A DNA stretch of 64,000 nt, taken from NCBI RefSeq assembly GCF_008801835.1, contig NZ_VZOW01000020.1, forward strand, positions 1 to 64,000, written 5' to 3'. Each line of letters starts with the position of its first letter. The stretch's first letter is position 1. Below are positions 51,142-60,376 of the stretch, one piece after another. The position numbers and the translations under genes were made by a program. Source of the DNA: Cupriavidus pauculus. GTDB lineage: Bacteria > Pseudomonadota > Gammaproteobacteria > Burkholderiales > Burkholderiaceae. The notes under the pieces are model-generated. The model did not search any database and was not told where the DNA came from. It saw only the letters and a list, made by a program, of their open reading frames with translations.

Positions 51142-52047
51142 TCACGCGCCCGGTGGTTTCGCTGCGCCTCTCTGGATCAGCATGTCAAAGAGAAACTGCG
51201 CGGCCGGCGCCAGCGGGCGTCCTCGGCGAGAGATCAATCCCAGGGTTCGGGTGATCGCTGGTTCTGTCAGTGGTATCGCAAGTAGCCCACTGCTGGATTT
51301 CGGCGGCAACGCCATTCTCGGCACCACACCGATTCCCAGGCCCGCCTCGACCAGACTTACCAAGGCGGGTACATGGTTTACCTCGCAGTACCAGCGCGGT
51401 CTGACCGGCAGTCGCGCCAAGGCCTGGTCGATCAGCAAGCGATTACCGCTGCCTTGCGCGAGCGTGATGTAGTCAAACCCTCCAAGGTCTTTCCATTGGA
51501 CGCTTTTTTGCGTGGCCAACGGATGCCCTTTGCGACAGGCAACAACAAACGCCTCTTCAATCAATGGGCAGAATTCGATGTCGGGCTCCTGTGTCCCGAT
51601 ATAGGTCAGTCCGAAATCGGCATCGCCGCGCGTGACGGCAAGCAGGACATCCCCGGAGGACTCGTCAATGATGCGCAGCCGTATCCCCGGATATCGCGCG
51701 TGATACGGCCCCACTACGGAAGGCAGGAAATGTCCGACCGCGGACGGCACGCAGGCCAGCGTCACCTCGCCCGACAGCCGCTCAGAAACGGTCTGTATGC
51801 CGAGCATGGCCTCTTCCAACTCGTTGATGACGTTGCGCGCCTTGTGGACAAACATGCGGCCCAGCGTCGTCAACTCGACCTTCCGGGTAGTCCGCGTGAA
51901 AAGCGCGACGCCCAGCGCCTCTTCCAGTTTGTCCACCCGACGCGACAGCGCCGACTGCGACAGGAACATCGCGTCTGAAGCCGCTTTAAAGCTGCCCAGA
52001 TCGGCGACGGCCAGAAACGCGCGTAAATCGGCTAGATCGAAATTCAT
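51142..52047 (-). CDS. LysR-family regulator
   Basis: 301 residues. The HTH (FLAVADLGSFKAASDAMFLS onwards, LSQSALSRRVDKLEE) precedes an effector domain (VTLACVPSAVGHFLPSVVGP) with GDADFGLTYIGTQEPDIEF. Divergent from the Bug receptor across 115 bases, so it probably controls the Bug-Ldh operon. Ligand unknown, probably a hydroxyacid. Confidence 0.9.
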   Translation of the reverse strand: MNFDLADLRAFLAVADLGSFKAASDAMFLSQSALSRRVDKLEEALGVALFTRTTRKVELTTLGRMFVHKARNVINELEEAMLGIQTVSERLSGEVTLACVPSAVGHFLPSVVGPYHARYPGIRLRIIDESSGDVLLAVTRGDADFGLTYIGTQEPDIEFCPLIEEAFVVACRKGHPLATQKSVQWKDLGGFDYITLAQGSGNRLLIDQALARLPVRPRWYCEVNHVPALVSLVEAGLGIGVVPRMALPPKSSSGLLAIPLTEPAITRTLGLISRRGRPLAPAAQFLFDMLIQRGAAKPPGA

Positions 52048-52162
52048 GTGGTAGACGCAAGAATACTTGTGATTTTTGCACTTTACACCGTAATCCAGTA
52101 CACGCGATCATGCGCAGCACGGACGGCGACGTCATGCTGTCCTGACTACAGCAGGAGACAAA

Positions 52163-53170
52163 ATGCCTAAAAACAGACGCGAGCCGATACGCGGCATGTC
52201 GCGCCGTGCTGCGCTTGCCGCGCTCGCAATTCCGCTCGCCACGGTGTTGATTCCCGCGCACGCGGCAACGTGGACACCCGTCAGACCAATCCGCCTGATC
52301 GTGCCATACGGTCCCGGCGGAAGCTCGGACGCCATTGCCCGCGTCATCGCGGCCGAAATGTCGAAGGGCCTTGGCCAACAGATCGTGGTGGACAACAAGG
52401 GCGGCGGCCAGGGTGTCATCGCGATGCAGGAAACCGCACGCGCCGCGCCCGACGGCTATACGCTGGTTCTTGGTCACGTTGGCACGCTTGCCGTCAACCC
52501 AGCCATGATGCGCAAGCTTCCCTACGATGCCGCGAAGGACTTCACGCCGGTGACGTTGCTCGCGAAAGTGCCGATGGTGTTCGCCGTGGGACCTACAGTC
52601 CATAGCGATTCCATCAAGGCATTCATCAAGCAGGCCAAGGCGAAGCCTGGCGCGATGACCTACGGATCGGCGGGCAACGGTAGCGCTGGCAATGTCGCCT
52701 TCGAAATGCTCAAGCAGACCGCGCACATCGATCTTGTGCACGTGCCGTACAAAGGCACCGGCGCGCAGATTACCGACTTGCTCGCCGGCAACATCGACGC
52801 CGCATCGGCGGGCCTGGCCGGCATTCTGCAACACGCCAAGGCCGGAAAGCTGCGCATCCTCGCGGTTGGATCGTCACAACGCCTGGCGCCGATCCCCAAC
52901 GTTCCCACCATTGCCGAGGAAGGCTACCCGGGATTCGAAAGCTCCCAATGGTTCGGGCTTTTGGCACCCGCAGGCACGCCCGCAGCGGTTGTCAGTCGTC
53001 TCCATGCCGAGGCCGTAAAGGCCCTGGCTACGCCACTTGTGCGACAACGCCTTGCAGAGGACGCCAGCACGCCCGAAGGCGCCGGCAGTGCCGAGTTCGC
53101 GGCATTCATTCGAGGCGAACAACAGCGCTGGGGCACCGTCATCCGCAGCGCAGGCATCCAGGCCAACTAA
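52163..53170 (+). CDS. Bug-type TTT receptor
   Basis: 335 residues. Signal peptide about 1-33, possibly twin-arginine-like (MSRRAALAALA inside the N-region), then WTPVRPIRLIVPYGPGGSSD, the Bug signature. AGGAG lies five bases before ATG 52163. Binds an organic acid for a TctAB-type transporter. No transporter genes are adjacent, and the neighbours suggest a 2-hydroxy acid or its relatives. Confidence 0.9.
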   Translation: MPKNRREPIRGMSRRAALAALAIPLATVLIPAHAATWTPVRPIRLIVPYGPGGSSDAIARVIAAEMSKGLGQQIVVDNKGGGQGVIAMQETARAAPDGYTLVLGHVGTLAVNPAMMRKLPYDAAKDFTPVTLLAKVPMVFAVGPTVHSDSIKAFIKQAKAKPGAMTYGSAGNGSAGNVAFEMLKQTAHIDLVHVPYKGTGAQITDLLAGNIDAASAGLAGILQHAKAGKLRILAVGSSQRLAPIPNVPTIAEEGYPGFESSQWFGLLAPAGTPAAVVSRLHAEAVKALATPLVRQRLAEDASTPEGAGSAEFAAFIRGEQQRWGTVIRSAGIQAN

Positions 53171-53191
53171 AACCTTCAGAGATTTTCCAGC

Positions 53192-54235
53192 ATGCAACAA
53201 GATCGAGTTTTCCTATCCGAAGCCGAACTCCGCCAACTCGGAACGCGTGCGTTCCAGGGCCTGGGCCTGACCGAAAACGATGCCCGTGATGTCATTGACA
53301 TCCTCGTGCTGGCAGACCTTTTCGGGTTGAGTACTCATGGCCTGTCCCGCATCGAATCCTATGGCGAACGCCTTTTGTCCGGCGGCATCTCGGCACGCCC
53401 GGCCATCACCGTCGAACGCGCGGCACCGGCGTTGGTAAAAGTCGATGGCGGCAACGCCGTTGGGCCGCTCGCGGGCATGAAGGCACTGCGCGCCGCCATG
53501 GAAGTCGCCGGGGAATTCGGCATCGGCATGGCCTTCGTGCGGGGCAGCAACCACTTCGGGCCGGTTTCGCCCTACAGCTACATTGCGGCGCAAGCCGGGT
53601 TCGCCAGCATGATTGGCAGCAACGCCACGACGACCATCGCGCCGTGGGGCGGCAGCGATGCGCGTCTGGGCAACAGCCCGCTAGGCTTCGGCGTACCGGG
53701 GCATGACGGCCGCCACTTCCTGCTGGACATGGCCATGAGCGTGGCCGCACGCGCCAAGATTCGCAATGCGCTCAAGGCAGGGCAGCCCATTCCGGATTCC
53801 TGGGCCACCGATGCGCAAGGAAGACAAACCACAGACCCTAAAGCCGCCCTCGATGGCTTTCTGCTACCGATTGGCGGGCACAAAGGCTATGGGCTGGCGC
53901 TGATGGTCGATCTCTTCGCTGGGTTGCTCTCGGACGCGGCATACCTCACGCACGTCAAGTCGTGGGTCGATGCACCTGACGAGCCACAGAACCTCGGCCA
54001 TTTCTTTATCCTGATAGATACCCGGCGACTAGGCCCGACGCAATGGCTGGCTGCGCGCATGAAGGACTTTGCGGATATCCTCCATGGCAGCGCACCGGCC
54101 GAGCCTGGCAAGCCGGTGATCGTTCCCGGAGAGATCGAGCTCGACAAGCTGAGGCATCAGCGCGAAAAGGGCATTGCGATGGACCCGGCCGTGAAGGCCC
54201 TGCTGGATCGACATGCGAACGCCAAGGCGAACTGA
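53192..54235 (+). CDS. Ldh-family (malate/L-lactate/L-sulfolactate-type) NAD(P)-dependent dehydrogenase
   Basis: 347 residues of the Ldh/MDH type 2 family, distinct from the Rossmann-fold lactate dehydrogenase. FGLSTHGLSRIESYGERL (about 46-63), GSNHFGPVSPYSYIA (about 115-129) with the catalytic His, and GGHKGYGLALMVDLFAGLLS (about 228-247) are family markers. Oxidises or reduces a 2-hydroxy/2-oxo acid. It follows the Bug receptor by 21 bases. Known relatives act on malate, lactate, ureidoglycolate, sulfolactate or 2,3-diketogulonate; the substrate here is open. Confidence 0.88.
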   Translation: MQQDRVFLSEAELRQLGTRAFQGLGLTENDARDVIDILVLADLFGLSTHGLSRIESYGERLLSGGISARPAITVERAAPALVKVDGGNAVGPLAGMKALRAAMEVAGEFGIGMAFVRGSNHFGPVSPYSYIAAQAGFASMIGSNATTTIAPWGGSDARLGNSPLGFGVPGHDGRHFLLDMAMSVAARAKIRNALKAGQPIPDSWATDAQGRQTTDPKAALDGFLLPIGGHKGYGLALMVDLFAGLLSDAAYLTHVKSWVDAPDEPQNLGHFFILIDTRRLGPTQWLAARMKDFADILHGSAPAEPGKPVIVPGEIELDKLRHQREKGIAMDPAVKALLDRHANAKAN

Positions 54236-54256
54236 ATCACACACTCCGGAGGCACC

Positions 54257-54988
54257 ATGAGCTATAACGATGCACGGCGCGAGCTTGCGCCGACTGGAAT
54301 CTTTCGCGCGTCCATCAATGTTGGCAACCCAATCCTCGCGAACCTCGATGCAGACGGAAAACCATTCGGCGTTTCAGTAGACCTGGCCGGCGAGTTTGCG
54401 CGTCGCCTTGGCATACCGCTGGAACTTGTCGTGTTCGACTCCGCGGGAAAGTCGGTCGATGCGGTCACGGCCGAACAGGCCGACTTCGGATTCTTTGCCG
54501 TCGATCCGGTCCGCGGAGCGGGCATTGCGTTCTCCGCACCCTACGTGCTGATCGAGGGCGCATACCTGGTCAAGAACGACTCCCCGGTCAGAACCAACGA
54601 CGAAGTCGACCGTGCTGGACGCAGTGTTGTCGTGGGCACAGGGAGTGCCTACGACCTGTATCTCACGCGCGCGTTGCAGCATGCCCAGATCGTGCGCGCC
54701 CCGACGTCGCCATCGGTCGTGCAAACATTCCTGGAACAGGATGCGGACGTGGCTGCGGGCGTTCGGCAGCAATTGGAGGCCGATGCCGCGCGCACGCCGG
54801 GCCAGAGGCTGCTGCCGGGCCGCTTCATGGTCATCCAGCAGGCCATGGGCATTCCCAAGGCCCGAAGCCCTGAGGCGGTGGACGTGCTACGGCAATTCGT
54901 CGAGGAAATGAAGGCCTCCGGCTTCGTTGCGGACGCGCTCGCACGTCATGGAATCGAGGGTGCGTCGGTCGCACCCATGGCGTCATAG
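54257..54988 (+). CDS. SBP family 3-like protein without a signal peptide
   Basis: 243 residues with a family 3 solute-binding fold (GIFRASINVGNPILANLDAD; DFGFFAVDPVRGAGIAFSAP; AYDLYLTRALQHA). The N-terminus (MSYNDARREL) has no signal peptide, so the protein should be cytoplasmic. GGAGG lies before ATG 54257, 21 bases after the dehydrogenase. A ligand-binding fold in the cytoplasm could act as a sensor, an enzyme or an allosteric partner; no annotation is possible. Confidence 0.82.
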   Translation: MSYNDARRELAPTGIFRASINVGNPILANLDADGKPFGVSVDLAGEFARRLGIPLELVVFDSAGKSVDAVTAEQADFGFFAVDPVRGAGIAFSAPYVLIEGAYLVKNDSPVRTNDEVDRAGRSVVVGTGSAYDLYLTRALQHAQIVRAPTSPSVVQTFLEQDADVAAGVRQQLEADAARTPGQRLLPGRFMVIQQAMGIPKARSPEAVDVLRQFVEEMKASGFVADALARHGIEGASVAPMAS

Positions 54989-55029
54989 CGACTGAACGGG
55001 CTCGCTCCGACGCGACAATGCGAGCGGCA

Positions 55030-55062
55030 GCGACGGGCACACCAGCGCTACGTGCCCGTCGC
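55030..55062. terminator. Strong bidirectional hairpin
   Basis: GCGACGGGCAC (55030-55040) pairs perfectly with GTGCCCGTCGC (55052-55062), an 11-base GC-rich stem with an 11-base loop. It lies between the convergent SBP-like and Bug genes (stops 54988 and 55080). No T-run, but the location supports a terminator. Confidence 0.55.
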
Positions 55063-55079
55063 CATTCGGCAAAGCCCGC

Positions 55080-56087
55080 TCACTTTTCTTGCCATGGCAT
55101 TTCCTTCCACAGTTGACGGAAACCTGCTTCGCCGCGTTCGAGTTCGGCGGCGTATGCGGCCGGAGCCAGGTAACGCAGCGGCGCAAACATGGCGTCGGCC
55201 TGTTGCTTGAACTGCGGGTCCGCCGCAACCTTGGCCATGGCATCGACGAGCTTCTTCTTGACCGGCTCCGGCAGGCCCTTCGGTGCGGCCAGCCAGCGCA
55301 ATGACGCGAGCTCGATGTTGTAGCCCTGCTCACGGAACGTCGACACATTGGGCGCCAGCACAGCACGCGACAGTCCCATCTGTCCCAGGAATTTCAGCGG
55401 CGTGCCGCCTTTCTGGTAGGCCAGCGCTTCGCCGACATTGATGGCGCCAATGGTGATCTGCTGACCCGCCAGCGCGCCGCGTACTTCGCCGGCACCCTTG
55501 TAGCCCACATGCGTCATCTTCACGGCCGCCGCCCGCTCGAACAGCAGCATCGCGAGATGGTCATCCGAGCCCACGCCCGTGGTGCCGACTTTGACGGCGC
55601 CCGGATTGGCCTTGGCATACTTCACGAGCGTTGCCAAAGAATCGATATTGCTCGATTGGTGGACGGTGAATGCGCCCGGATCGTCTACCAGGTTGCCGAT
55701 GAGGTCGTAGCTCTTCCATGTGAACGTCGACTTTCGTTCGATGGGAATCGTCAACAGGTTCGGTGTGTTGATAAAGCCGATGGTGTAGCCGTCTGGCGTG
55801 GCGCGTGCCAGTTCGGCAAAGCCAATGGCGCCGCCGGCCCCTGGCTTGTTCTGGACCACGATGGTTGCGCCGAGCTCTTTCTCAAGATGCCTTGCGAGCA
55901 GGCGGGCGACCAGATCGGTGCCGCCACCCGGTGCGTAAGCCACGATCATCTCGATGGGCCGATTCGGCCAGGCGGCGGGTTGCGCCTGTGATGAGGCGGA
56001 TGCCAGGGCGCCCGCCATACCGACGAATGAGCTCGCGGCAAGATAAAGGGATAGGCGCCGACGACGGAAGTCGGGGTTGCTGTGCAT
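55080..56087 (-). CDS. Bug-type TTT receptor
   Basis: 335 residues. Signal peptide about 1-36 (ending SSQA), then PAAWPNRPIEMIVAYAPGGG with TDLVARLLARHLEKELGAT, and ARATPDGYTIGFINTPNLLT. GGAG lies nine bases before ATG 56087. Downstream on the transcript of the hydroxyacid dehydrogenase group, after a 60-base gap. Ligand probably a hydroxyacid, by context only. Confidence 0.9.
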   Translation of the reverse strand: MHSNPDFRRRRLSLYLAASSFVGMAGALASASSQAQPAAWPNRPIEMIVAYAPGGGTDLVARLLARHLEKELGATIVVQNKPGAGGAIGFAELARATPDGYTIGFINTPNLLTIPIERKSTFTWKSYDLIGNLVDDPGAFTVHQSSNIDSLATLVKYAKANPGAVKVGTTGVGSDDHLAMLLFERAAAVKMTHVGYKGAGEVRGALAGQQITIGAINVGEALAYQKGGTPLKFLGQMGLSRAVLAPNVSTFREQGYNIELASLRWLAAPKGLPEPVKKKLVDAMAKVAADPQFKQQADAMFAPLRYLAPAAYAAELERGEAGFRQLWKEMPWQEK

Positions 56088-56147
56088 GATCTTGTCTCCT
56101 CACCGACCTATCTGGCCGGCATATTGTTGTGATGATTGCGTGCGTGG

Positions 56148-57206
56148 TCAGCTAGCGGTAACGAGCAAGGCTGCTTCCATCCGTTGGCGCACCCTGGGCC
56201 ACACTCCCGGGTTCACCAGACGTTCGGGCCTCTCGCCTTTTGCCAGCAATGCCAGGATTTGCGTGGCGGCCAATGTAGCGTTCCTGCGTCGGGCGTCATG
56301 TGTCACGCCTGCCGTGTGAAAGGTGGCAACGACGTTGTTGAGCGTCAGAAGTGGATGGCCGGGAGGAGGCGGTTCCTGGTCCCAGACGTCCAGGCCAGCG
56401 CCCGCAAGGTGTCCGCTGGACAGCGCCGCGTAAAGGGCTGCCTCATCGTGGATACCGCCTCGTGCAGTGCTGACAAAGATGCTGCCTCGACGCATTGCCG
56501 CGAAGGCTGCAGCATTCATCATCCCGAGCGTGCTGGCGTTGCGCGGGCAGTGCAGCGACACGATGTCGGACGTGCGCAGCAACTCGTCGAATGAGACGGC
56601 TTTGGCGCCGCGCTTTGCCATCTCTGCGCTATCGAGATACGGGTCATAGCCAATCACGCGCATGCCGAAGGCGCGGCCCAGCGCTGCAGCGCGGCTCCCG
56701 GCATGTCCGACGCCGACCACGCCTAAAGTGCGTCCACGGAGTTCGTGGCCCATCAGGTCTTCGCGGCTGCCGGTGGTATGGGTCTTCATGCGCTGGTCCG
56801 ATTCAGGGATGCGGCGCATCACCGCTAGCATCAGCCCGAACGCCATCTCCGCCACGGAATCGGCGTTGCCGCCAGCCTGATTCATCACGGCCACACCCGC
56901 GGCCGTGCAGGCATCGATATCGATCGTGTCGCAACCAGAGCCGCTCGACGACACGGCCAGCAGATGCGGACAACGCGCGAGAAGCTCGGTCGTCACGAAC
57001 CAGCGTCGAGGCAGTTCGTCCTTGGCGGCCGTAATCTGATACACGTGGGCTTCCGAAAGGCGGGCCCACGCCTCTTCATCAGCACCTTCGCGCTGGCACG
57101 TGTGCAGCGTGACATCGGCGGCTTCGCCCACAATGCGATTGAATGCGGGATCCAGCCAATAGTCGAATCGAACGACCTGGCGCTTTGCAGAACGCGGCCG
57201 ACTCAC
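56148..57206 (-). CDS. D-2-hydroxyacid dehydrogenase
   Basis: 352 residues. The nucleotide motif GVVGVGHAGSRAAALGRAFG (about 160-180) and the catalytic triad region (STARGGIHDEAALY with Arg, DVWDQEPPP with Glu, FHTAGVTHDA with His) are present. Belongs to the D-isomer 2-hydroxyacid dehydrogenases, which interconvert 2-oxo and D-2-hydroxy acids with NAD(P)H. The start is GTG 57206, overlapping the RraA-like stop as GTGA. Cotranscribed with that gene and the FMN oxidase. Confidence 0.9.
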   Translation of the reverse strand: MSRPRSAKRQVVRFDYWLDPAFNRIVGEAADVTLHTCQREGADEEAWARLSEAHVYQITAAKDELPRRWFVTTELLARCPHLLAVSSSGSGCDTIDIDACTAAGVAVMNQAGGNADSVAEMAFGLMLAVMRRIPESDQRMKTHTTGSREDLMGHELRGRTLGVVGVGHAGSRAAALGRAFGMRVIGYDPYLDSAEMAKRGAKAVSFDELLRTSDIVSLHCPRNASTLGMMNAAAFAAMRRGSIFVSTARGGIHDEAALYAALSSGHLAGAGLDVWDQEPPPPGHPLLTLNNVVATFHTAGVTHDARRRNATLAATQILALLAKGERPERLVNPGVWPRVRQRMEAALLVTAS

Positions 57207-57880
57207 AGGACCCCCTTGTCAGCCAGGGAGCGGTCCACCCAGGTGCGGTCGGCGCGACCTTGCGCAATCGATTCCAGCACGCCAGCTTCCATGCGCTGCA
57301 CGTCTTCGACGCGGACCGCAATCGCTTCCGCTTCCTCGGCGGGAACGACCAGCAAACCATCGCCATCACCAATGATCAGGTCGCCAGGCCGAACCACCAT
57401 GCCGTCGATGGAGACCGGCACGTGCAGTTCTCCCGGGCCATCCTTGTAGGGGCCCCGGTGCGAAACGCCGCGCGCATAGACGGGCAGGGGCTCCTTGCCA
57501 ATCGTGTCGCTGTCGCGAATCAGACCGTCGATGACAAAACCGGCAGCTCCCCGCGAGATGGCGAGCGCCAGCATGATTTCGCCGATGATGGCGTTTGGTC
57601 CGACGCCGCCGGCATCGACGACGATGACATCGCCGGGTCCGGAAAGGTCGATGGCCCTGTGGACCATGAGGTTGTCACCGGGGCGCGTGCGAACGGTCAG
57701 CGCTCGTCCGACCAGATTGCCGTCGCGACGATGGAAGGGGCGCAATTGACTGGTCCCCGTCGTGCGGCTCATGGCATCGCTGACATTGGCGACTGGGAAA
57801 TTGCGATATCGCTCCATCAGCGATGTGCTGACAAGGTGCGCGGGGCGCGGATGAATGCGAAAGCCGTGTGGCGAGGTCAT
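57203..57880 (-). CDS. RraA-like (HMG/CHA aldolase-type) protein
   Basis: 225 residues of the RraA/DlpA family. VDAGGVGPNAIIGEIMLALA (about 97-116) and VIDGLIRDSDTI (about 124-135) carry the Asp and Arg-Asp of the divalent metal site. Members include 4-hydroxy-4-methyl-2-oxoglutarate aldolases and the regulator RraA; the full metal site suggests an aldolase or decarboxylase rather than a regulator. AGGAG lies eight bases before ATG 57880. In this operon it may cleave a hydroxy-oxo acid. Confidence 0.87.
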   Translation of the reverse strand: MTSPHGFRIHPRPAHLVSTSLMERYRNFPVANVSDAMSRTTGTSQLRPFHRRDGNLVGRALTVRTRPGDNLMVHRAIDLSGPGDVIVVDAGGVGPNAIIGEIMLALAISRGAAGFVIDGLIRDSDTIGKEPLPVYARGVSHRGPYKDGPGELHVPVSIDGMVVRPGDLIIGDGDGLLVVPAEEAEAIAVRVEDVQRMEAGVLESIAQGRADRTWVDRSLADKGVL

Positions 57881-57938
57881 TGTGTTGTCTCCTGTATCGA
57901 CCGTGCGGGTTCTGTTGGTATGGGTAGAAGGCGTGCAC

Positions 57939-59204
57939 TCAATGCGAGCGCGTGCGGTAGATGCACTGCGCATCGACATCCGTTGCGCGGGTGATACCCA
58001 GCATGGCCAGGTCTCGAGAAATCTCGGCTTGCATCAGGTCGATGCCGTGGGCGACGCCCTGGCGCGCACCCACCGCCGCTGCGTAGGCGAACGGCCGCCC
58101 AATGAAGACGCAGCGGGCGCCTAGGGCAAGCGCCTTGATGACGTCAGTGCCGCGGCGCACGCCACTGTCGAGCATCACGGGCAGATGCGGCACGGCATCG
58201 ACGACCTCTGGCAGGGCACGCATTGCGGCAATCACGCTATCCAACTGACGGCCACCGTGGTTTGAGACCACGATGCCGTCGACGCCATGTTGTTGTGCGG
58301 CGCGAGCGTCTTCTGCAGTCAGGATGCCCTTGACCACGAGCGGTCCCTTCCAGCGGCGACGGATGGTGGTGAGGTGGTCCCAAGTGAAGTGCGCACGGTC
58401 CGAGAAATCGCGCTCCACATTCCGAGAGACGATGGGGGCGCCACGGTGAGCGTAAGCGTTTTCGAAGTGCGGTACGCCATGGCGTACCAGGGTGCGAGCG
58501 AACGTGCCAAGCAGCCAGCGGGGATGCGTGATGCCTTGCCAGGCAAGGGCGGCGCTCGGGCGCAGCGGCGTGGAAAATCCGGCGCGGATATTGTTTTCGC
58601 GATTGCCGGCGACGGGCGTGTCCACGGTAATGACGAGCGTCTCGACCTTGGCCGCTGCGACCCGCGCCAGCAGCCCTTCGATCTGGCGCATGTCTCCGGG
58701 AAGATACGCCTGGAACCAGGTGCCGGGCGCCGCCTCCATGACTTCCTCAAGGCGAATCAACGACGAGCCGCTCATTACGGCCGGAACGGACGCTTGGCAA
58801 GCCGCCTGCGCCATCACGACATCCCCGCGGTAGGCAAACAGGGCGGAAACACCCATTGGGGCCAGACCGAAGGGCGCCGAATACTTGCGGCCGAACAGGT
58901 CGAAGCTCAGGTCGCGCGACGAGACGCCAACCAGCACGCGCGGGCGCAATGCCAATTCCTCAAACGACCGCCGATTTTGTTCCAGGGTGAGGTTGTCCTC
59001 GACAGCGCCGCTCACGTAGGCGTAGAGCGGCTTGGGCAGACGTCTGCGCGCCAGCGCCTCGAAATCCTTAAGCGACAGCACGCGCTGCCTCAGCCACTTC
59101 GCCTGTCTATCGCCTTGTGCCGCAACGGGCGTGTGCGGCGGCGTCCGGTCAGCGGATTGAAGTGCTGCGGTCCGGGCGGCATTGTCGACAGGAGTGGCGG
59201 ACAT
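57939..59204 (-). CDS. FMN-dependent L-2-hydroxyacid oxidase/dehydrogenase
   Basis: 421 residues. The FMN barrel signature includes YAYVSGAVEDNLTLEQNRRS (about 62-81), VITVDTPVAG (about 188-197) and VSNHGGRQLD (about 303-312) with the catalytic His and Arg; the C-terminus has GARCVFIGRPFAYAAAVGAR. Members oxidise L-lactate, glycolate or mandelate-like acids. An N-terminal extension of about 45 residues is not typical. A large dyad lies upstream. First gene of the operon FMN oxidase, RraA-like, D-2-hydroxyacid dehydrogenase, Bug. Confidence 0.9.
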   Translation of the reverse strand: MSATPVDNAARTAALQSADRTPPHTPVAAQGDRQAKWLRQRVLSLKDFEALARRRLPKPLYAYVSGAVEDNLTLEQNRRSFEELALRPRVLVGVSSRDLSFDLFGRKYSAPFGLAPMGVSALFAYRGDVVMAQAACQASVPAVMSGSSLIRLEEVMEAAPGTWFQAYLPGDMRQIEGLLARVAAAKVETLVITVDTPVAGNRENNIRAGFSTPLRPSAALAWQGITHPRWLLGTFARTLVRHGVPHFENAYAHRGAPIVSRNVERDFSDRAHFTWDHLTTIRRRWKGPLVVKGILTAEDARAAQQHGVDGIVVSNHGGRQLDSVIAAMRALPEVVDAVPHLPVMLDSGVRRGTDVIKALALGARCVFIGRPFAYAAAVGARQGVAHGIDLMQAEISRDLAMLGITRATDVDAQCIYRTRSH

Positions 59205-59256
59205 AGTCGTAAGGGCTAGAAAGTGGAGCAAATCTAGCAACGCCAACACACCGACA

Positions 59257-59292
59257 AAAGCGAAAAATAACGAAGCTATAATTTCGCTTTTA
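59257..59292. promoter_or_regulatory. Perfect 10-bp inverted repeat, probable LysR operator
   Basis: AAAAGCGAAA (59257-59266) and TTTCGCTTTT (59283-59292) are exact inverted repeats 16 bases apart, in the 128-base divergent region of the FMN oxidase and LysR genes. The inner part has a second CGAA/TTTCG-like match. Near the LysR ATG, so probably autoregulatory and controlling both directions. Confidence 0.65.
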
Positions 59293-59332
59293 TGAAAATA
59301 TCGGCAATCGACCGATTGGGGGAGGGCGCGCC

Positions 59333-60235
59333 ATGACACTCAAGCAGCTAGAGGCTTTCTACTGGGCGGCAACTTGCGTCAACTTCACAGTGGCGGCTGA
59401 GCGGGTCCATTTGTCCGTGTCTTCGCTATCCAAGCGGATTGCCGAATTGGAAGCGTCGCTGGGCGTGGCGCTGTTCGACCGCAGCGGGCGGAGTGCCGAG
59501 CTGACTGCGCAGGGCGAGCAGATGCTGCCGCAGATTCACGCAATGCTGCATGCCGCCGCGGAACTGCAGCAGTCGGCGGGGCAACGCCATGGTTTGATCG
59601 GGCGGTGCCGTATCGGCCTGGGAGAACTGAGCGGGCTGACCTGGTTACCGAAACTGGTGCGCGAAGTGTCATCACGCCATCCGGGTTTGCTGCTGGAGCC
59701 TCACGTCGATATCGGACAGGCCCTGGAGCAGCGCCTGCACGATGGAGAACTCGACATTGGGGTGCTGGCCGGACCGTCTACCCGTAGCAGCCTGGCGGCT
59801 GAGCGGATAGGTCAGGTGGATTTTGCGTGGGTTGCCAGCCAGTCTTTGCTCGAGCTGGCCGGCACTGACGACCCACGGATCCTGATGGGCGAGCAGACCT
59901 TGCTGACACTTCCGGTCGGAGCGGGCGGAACGCGGGTGCTCGACCAATGGCTGGCGCGCCGAGGGTTGATGGTGGGCCGGCGCCTGATGTGCAATAGCTG
60001 GGGAGCAGTTGTCGGTATGGTCGTCGAGGGGTTGGGCTTCGGGTTTGTCCCCACGCTATGGGCTGAAGCACTCGTGGAGCGCGGTGGACTGCGCATCCTG
60101 CCCGATACCGACGCATTGGAACCGCTCCACTACGCCGTGCAATGGCGCCGCGACGATACCCGGCCGCTGATTCACGCGATGCGAGAGATTATCCGCGGCG
60201 TCATCGACTTCCAGGCACCACGGTGCTTCGTGTAG
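59333..60235 (+). CDS. LysR-family regulator
   Basis: 300 residues. HTH TLKQLEAFYWAATCVNFTVA onwards with LSVSSLSKRIAELEA; effector domain RIGLGELSGLTWLPKLVREV. ATG 59333 is adjacent to the dyad operator. Likely activates the divergent FMN oxidase operon in response to a hydroxyacid. The C-terminus has Trp-rich RRDDTRP...; no odd feature otherwise. Confidence 0.9.
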   Translation: MTLKQLEAFYWAATCVNFTVAAERVHLSVSSLSKRIAELEASLGVALFDRSGRSAELTAQGEQMLPQIHAMLHAAAELQQSAGQRHGLIGRCRIGLGELSGLTWLPKLVREVSSRHPGLLLEPHVDIGQALEQRLHDGELDIGVLAGPSTRSSLAAERIGQVDFAWVASQSLLELAGTDDPRILMGEQTLLTLPVGAGGTRVLDQWLARRGLMVGRRLMCNSWGAVVGMVVEGLGFGFVPTLWAEALVERGGLRILPDTDALEPLHYAVQWRRDDTRPLIHAMREIIRGVIDFQAPRCFV

Positions 60236-60376
60236 GCATGGGGTAACGTAAATCCGCAGGCATTCGGCGGCGTCCGCGCCGGCCAGATTGTCATGTCGTT
60301 GCGGCGCGATGGGCCCTACGACCATCTTTTCTGAATGGTCGACGCCTAGGGAAGCCTCTCTCCTATCTGTTCATTA

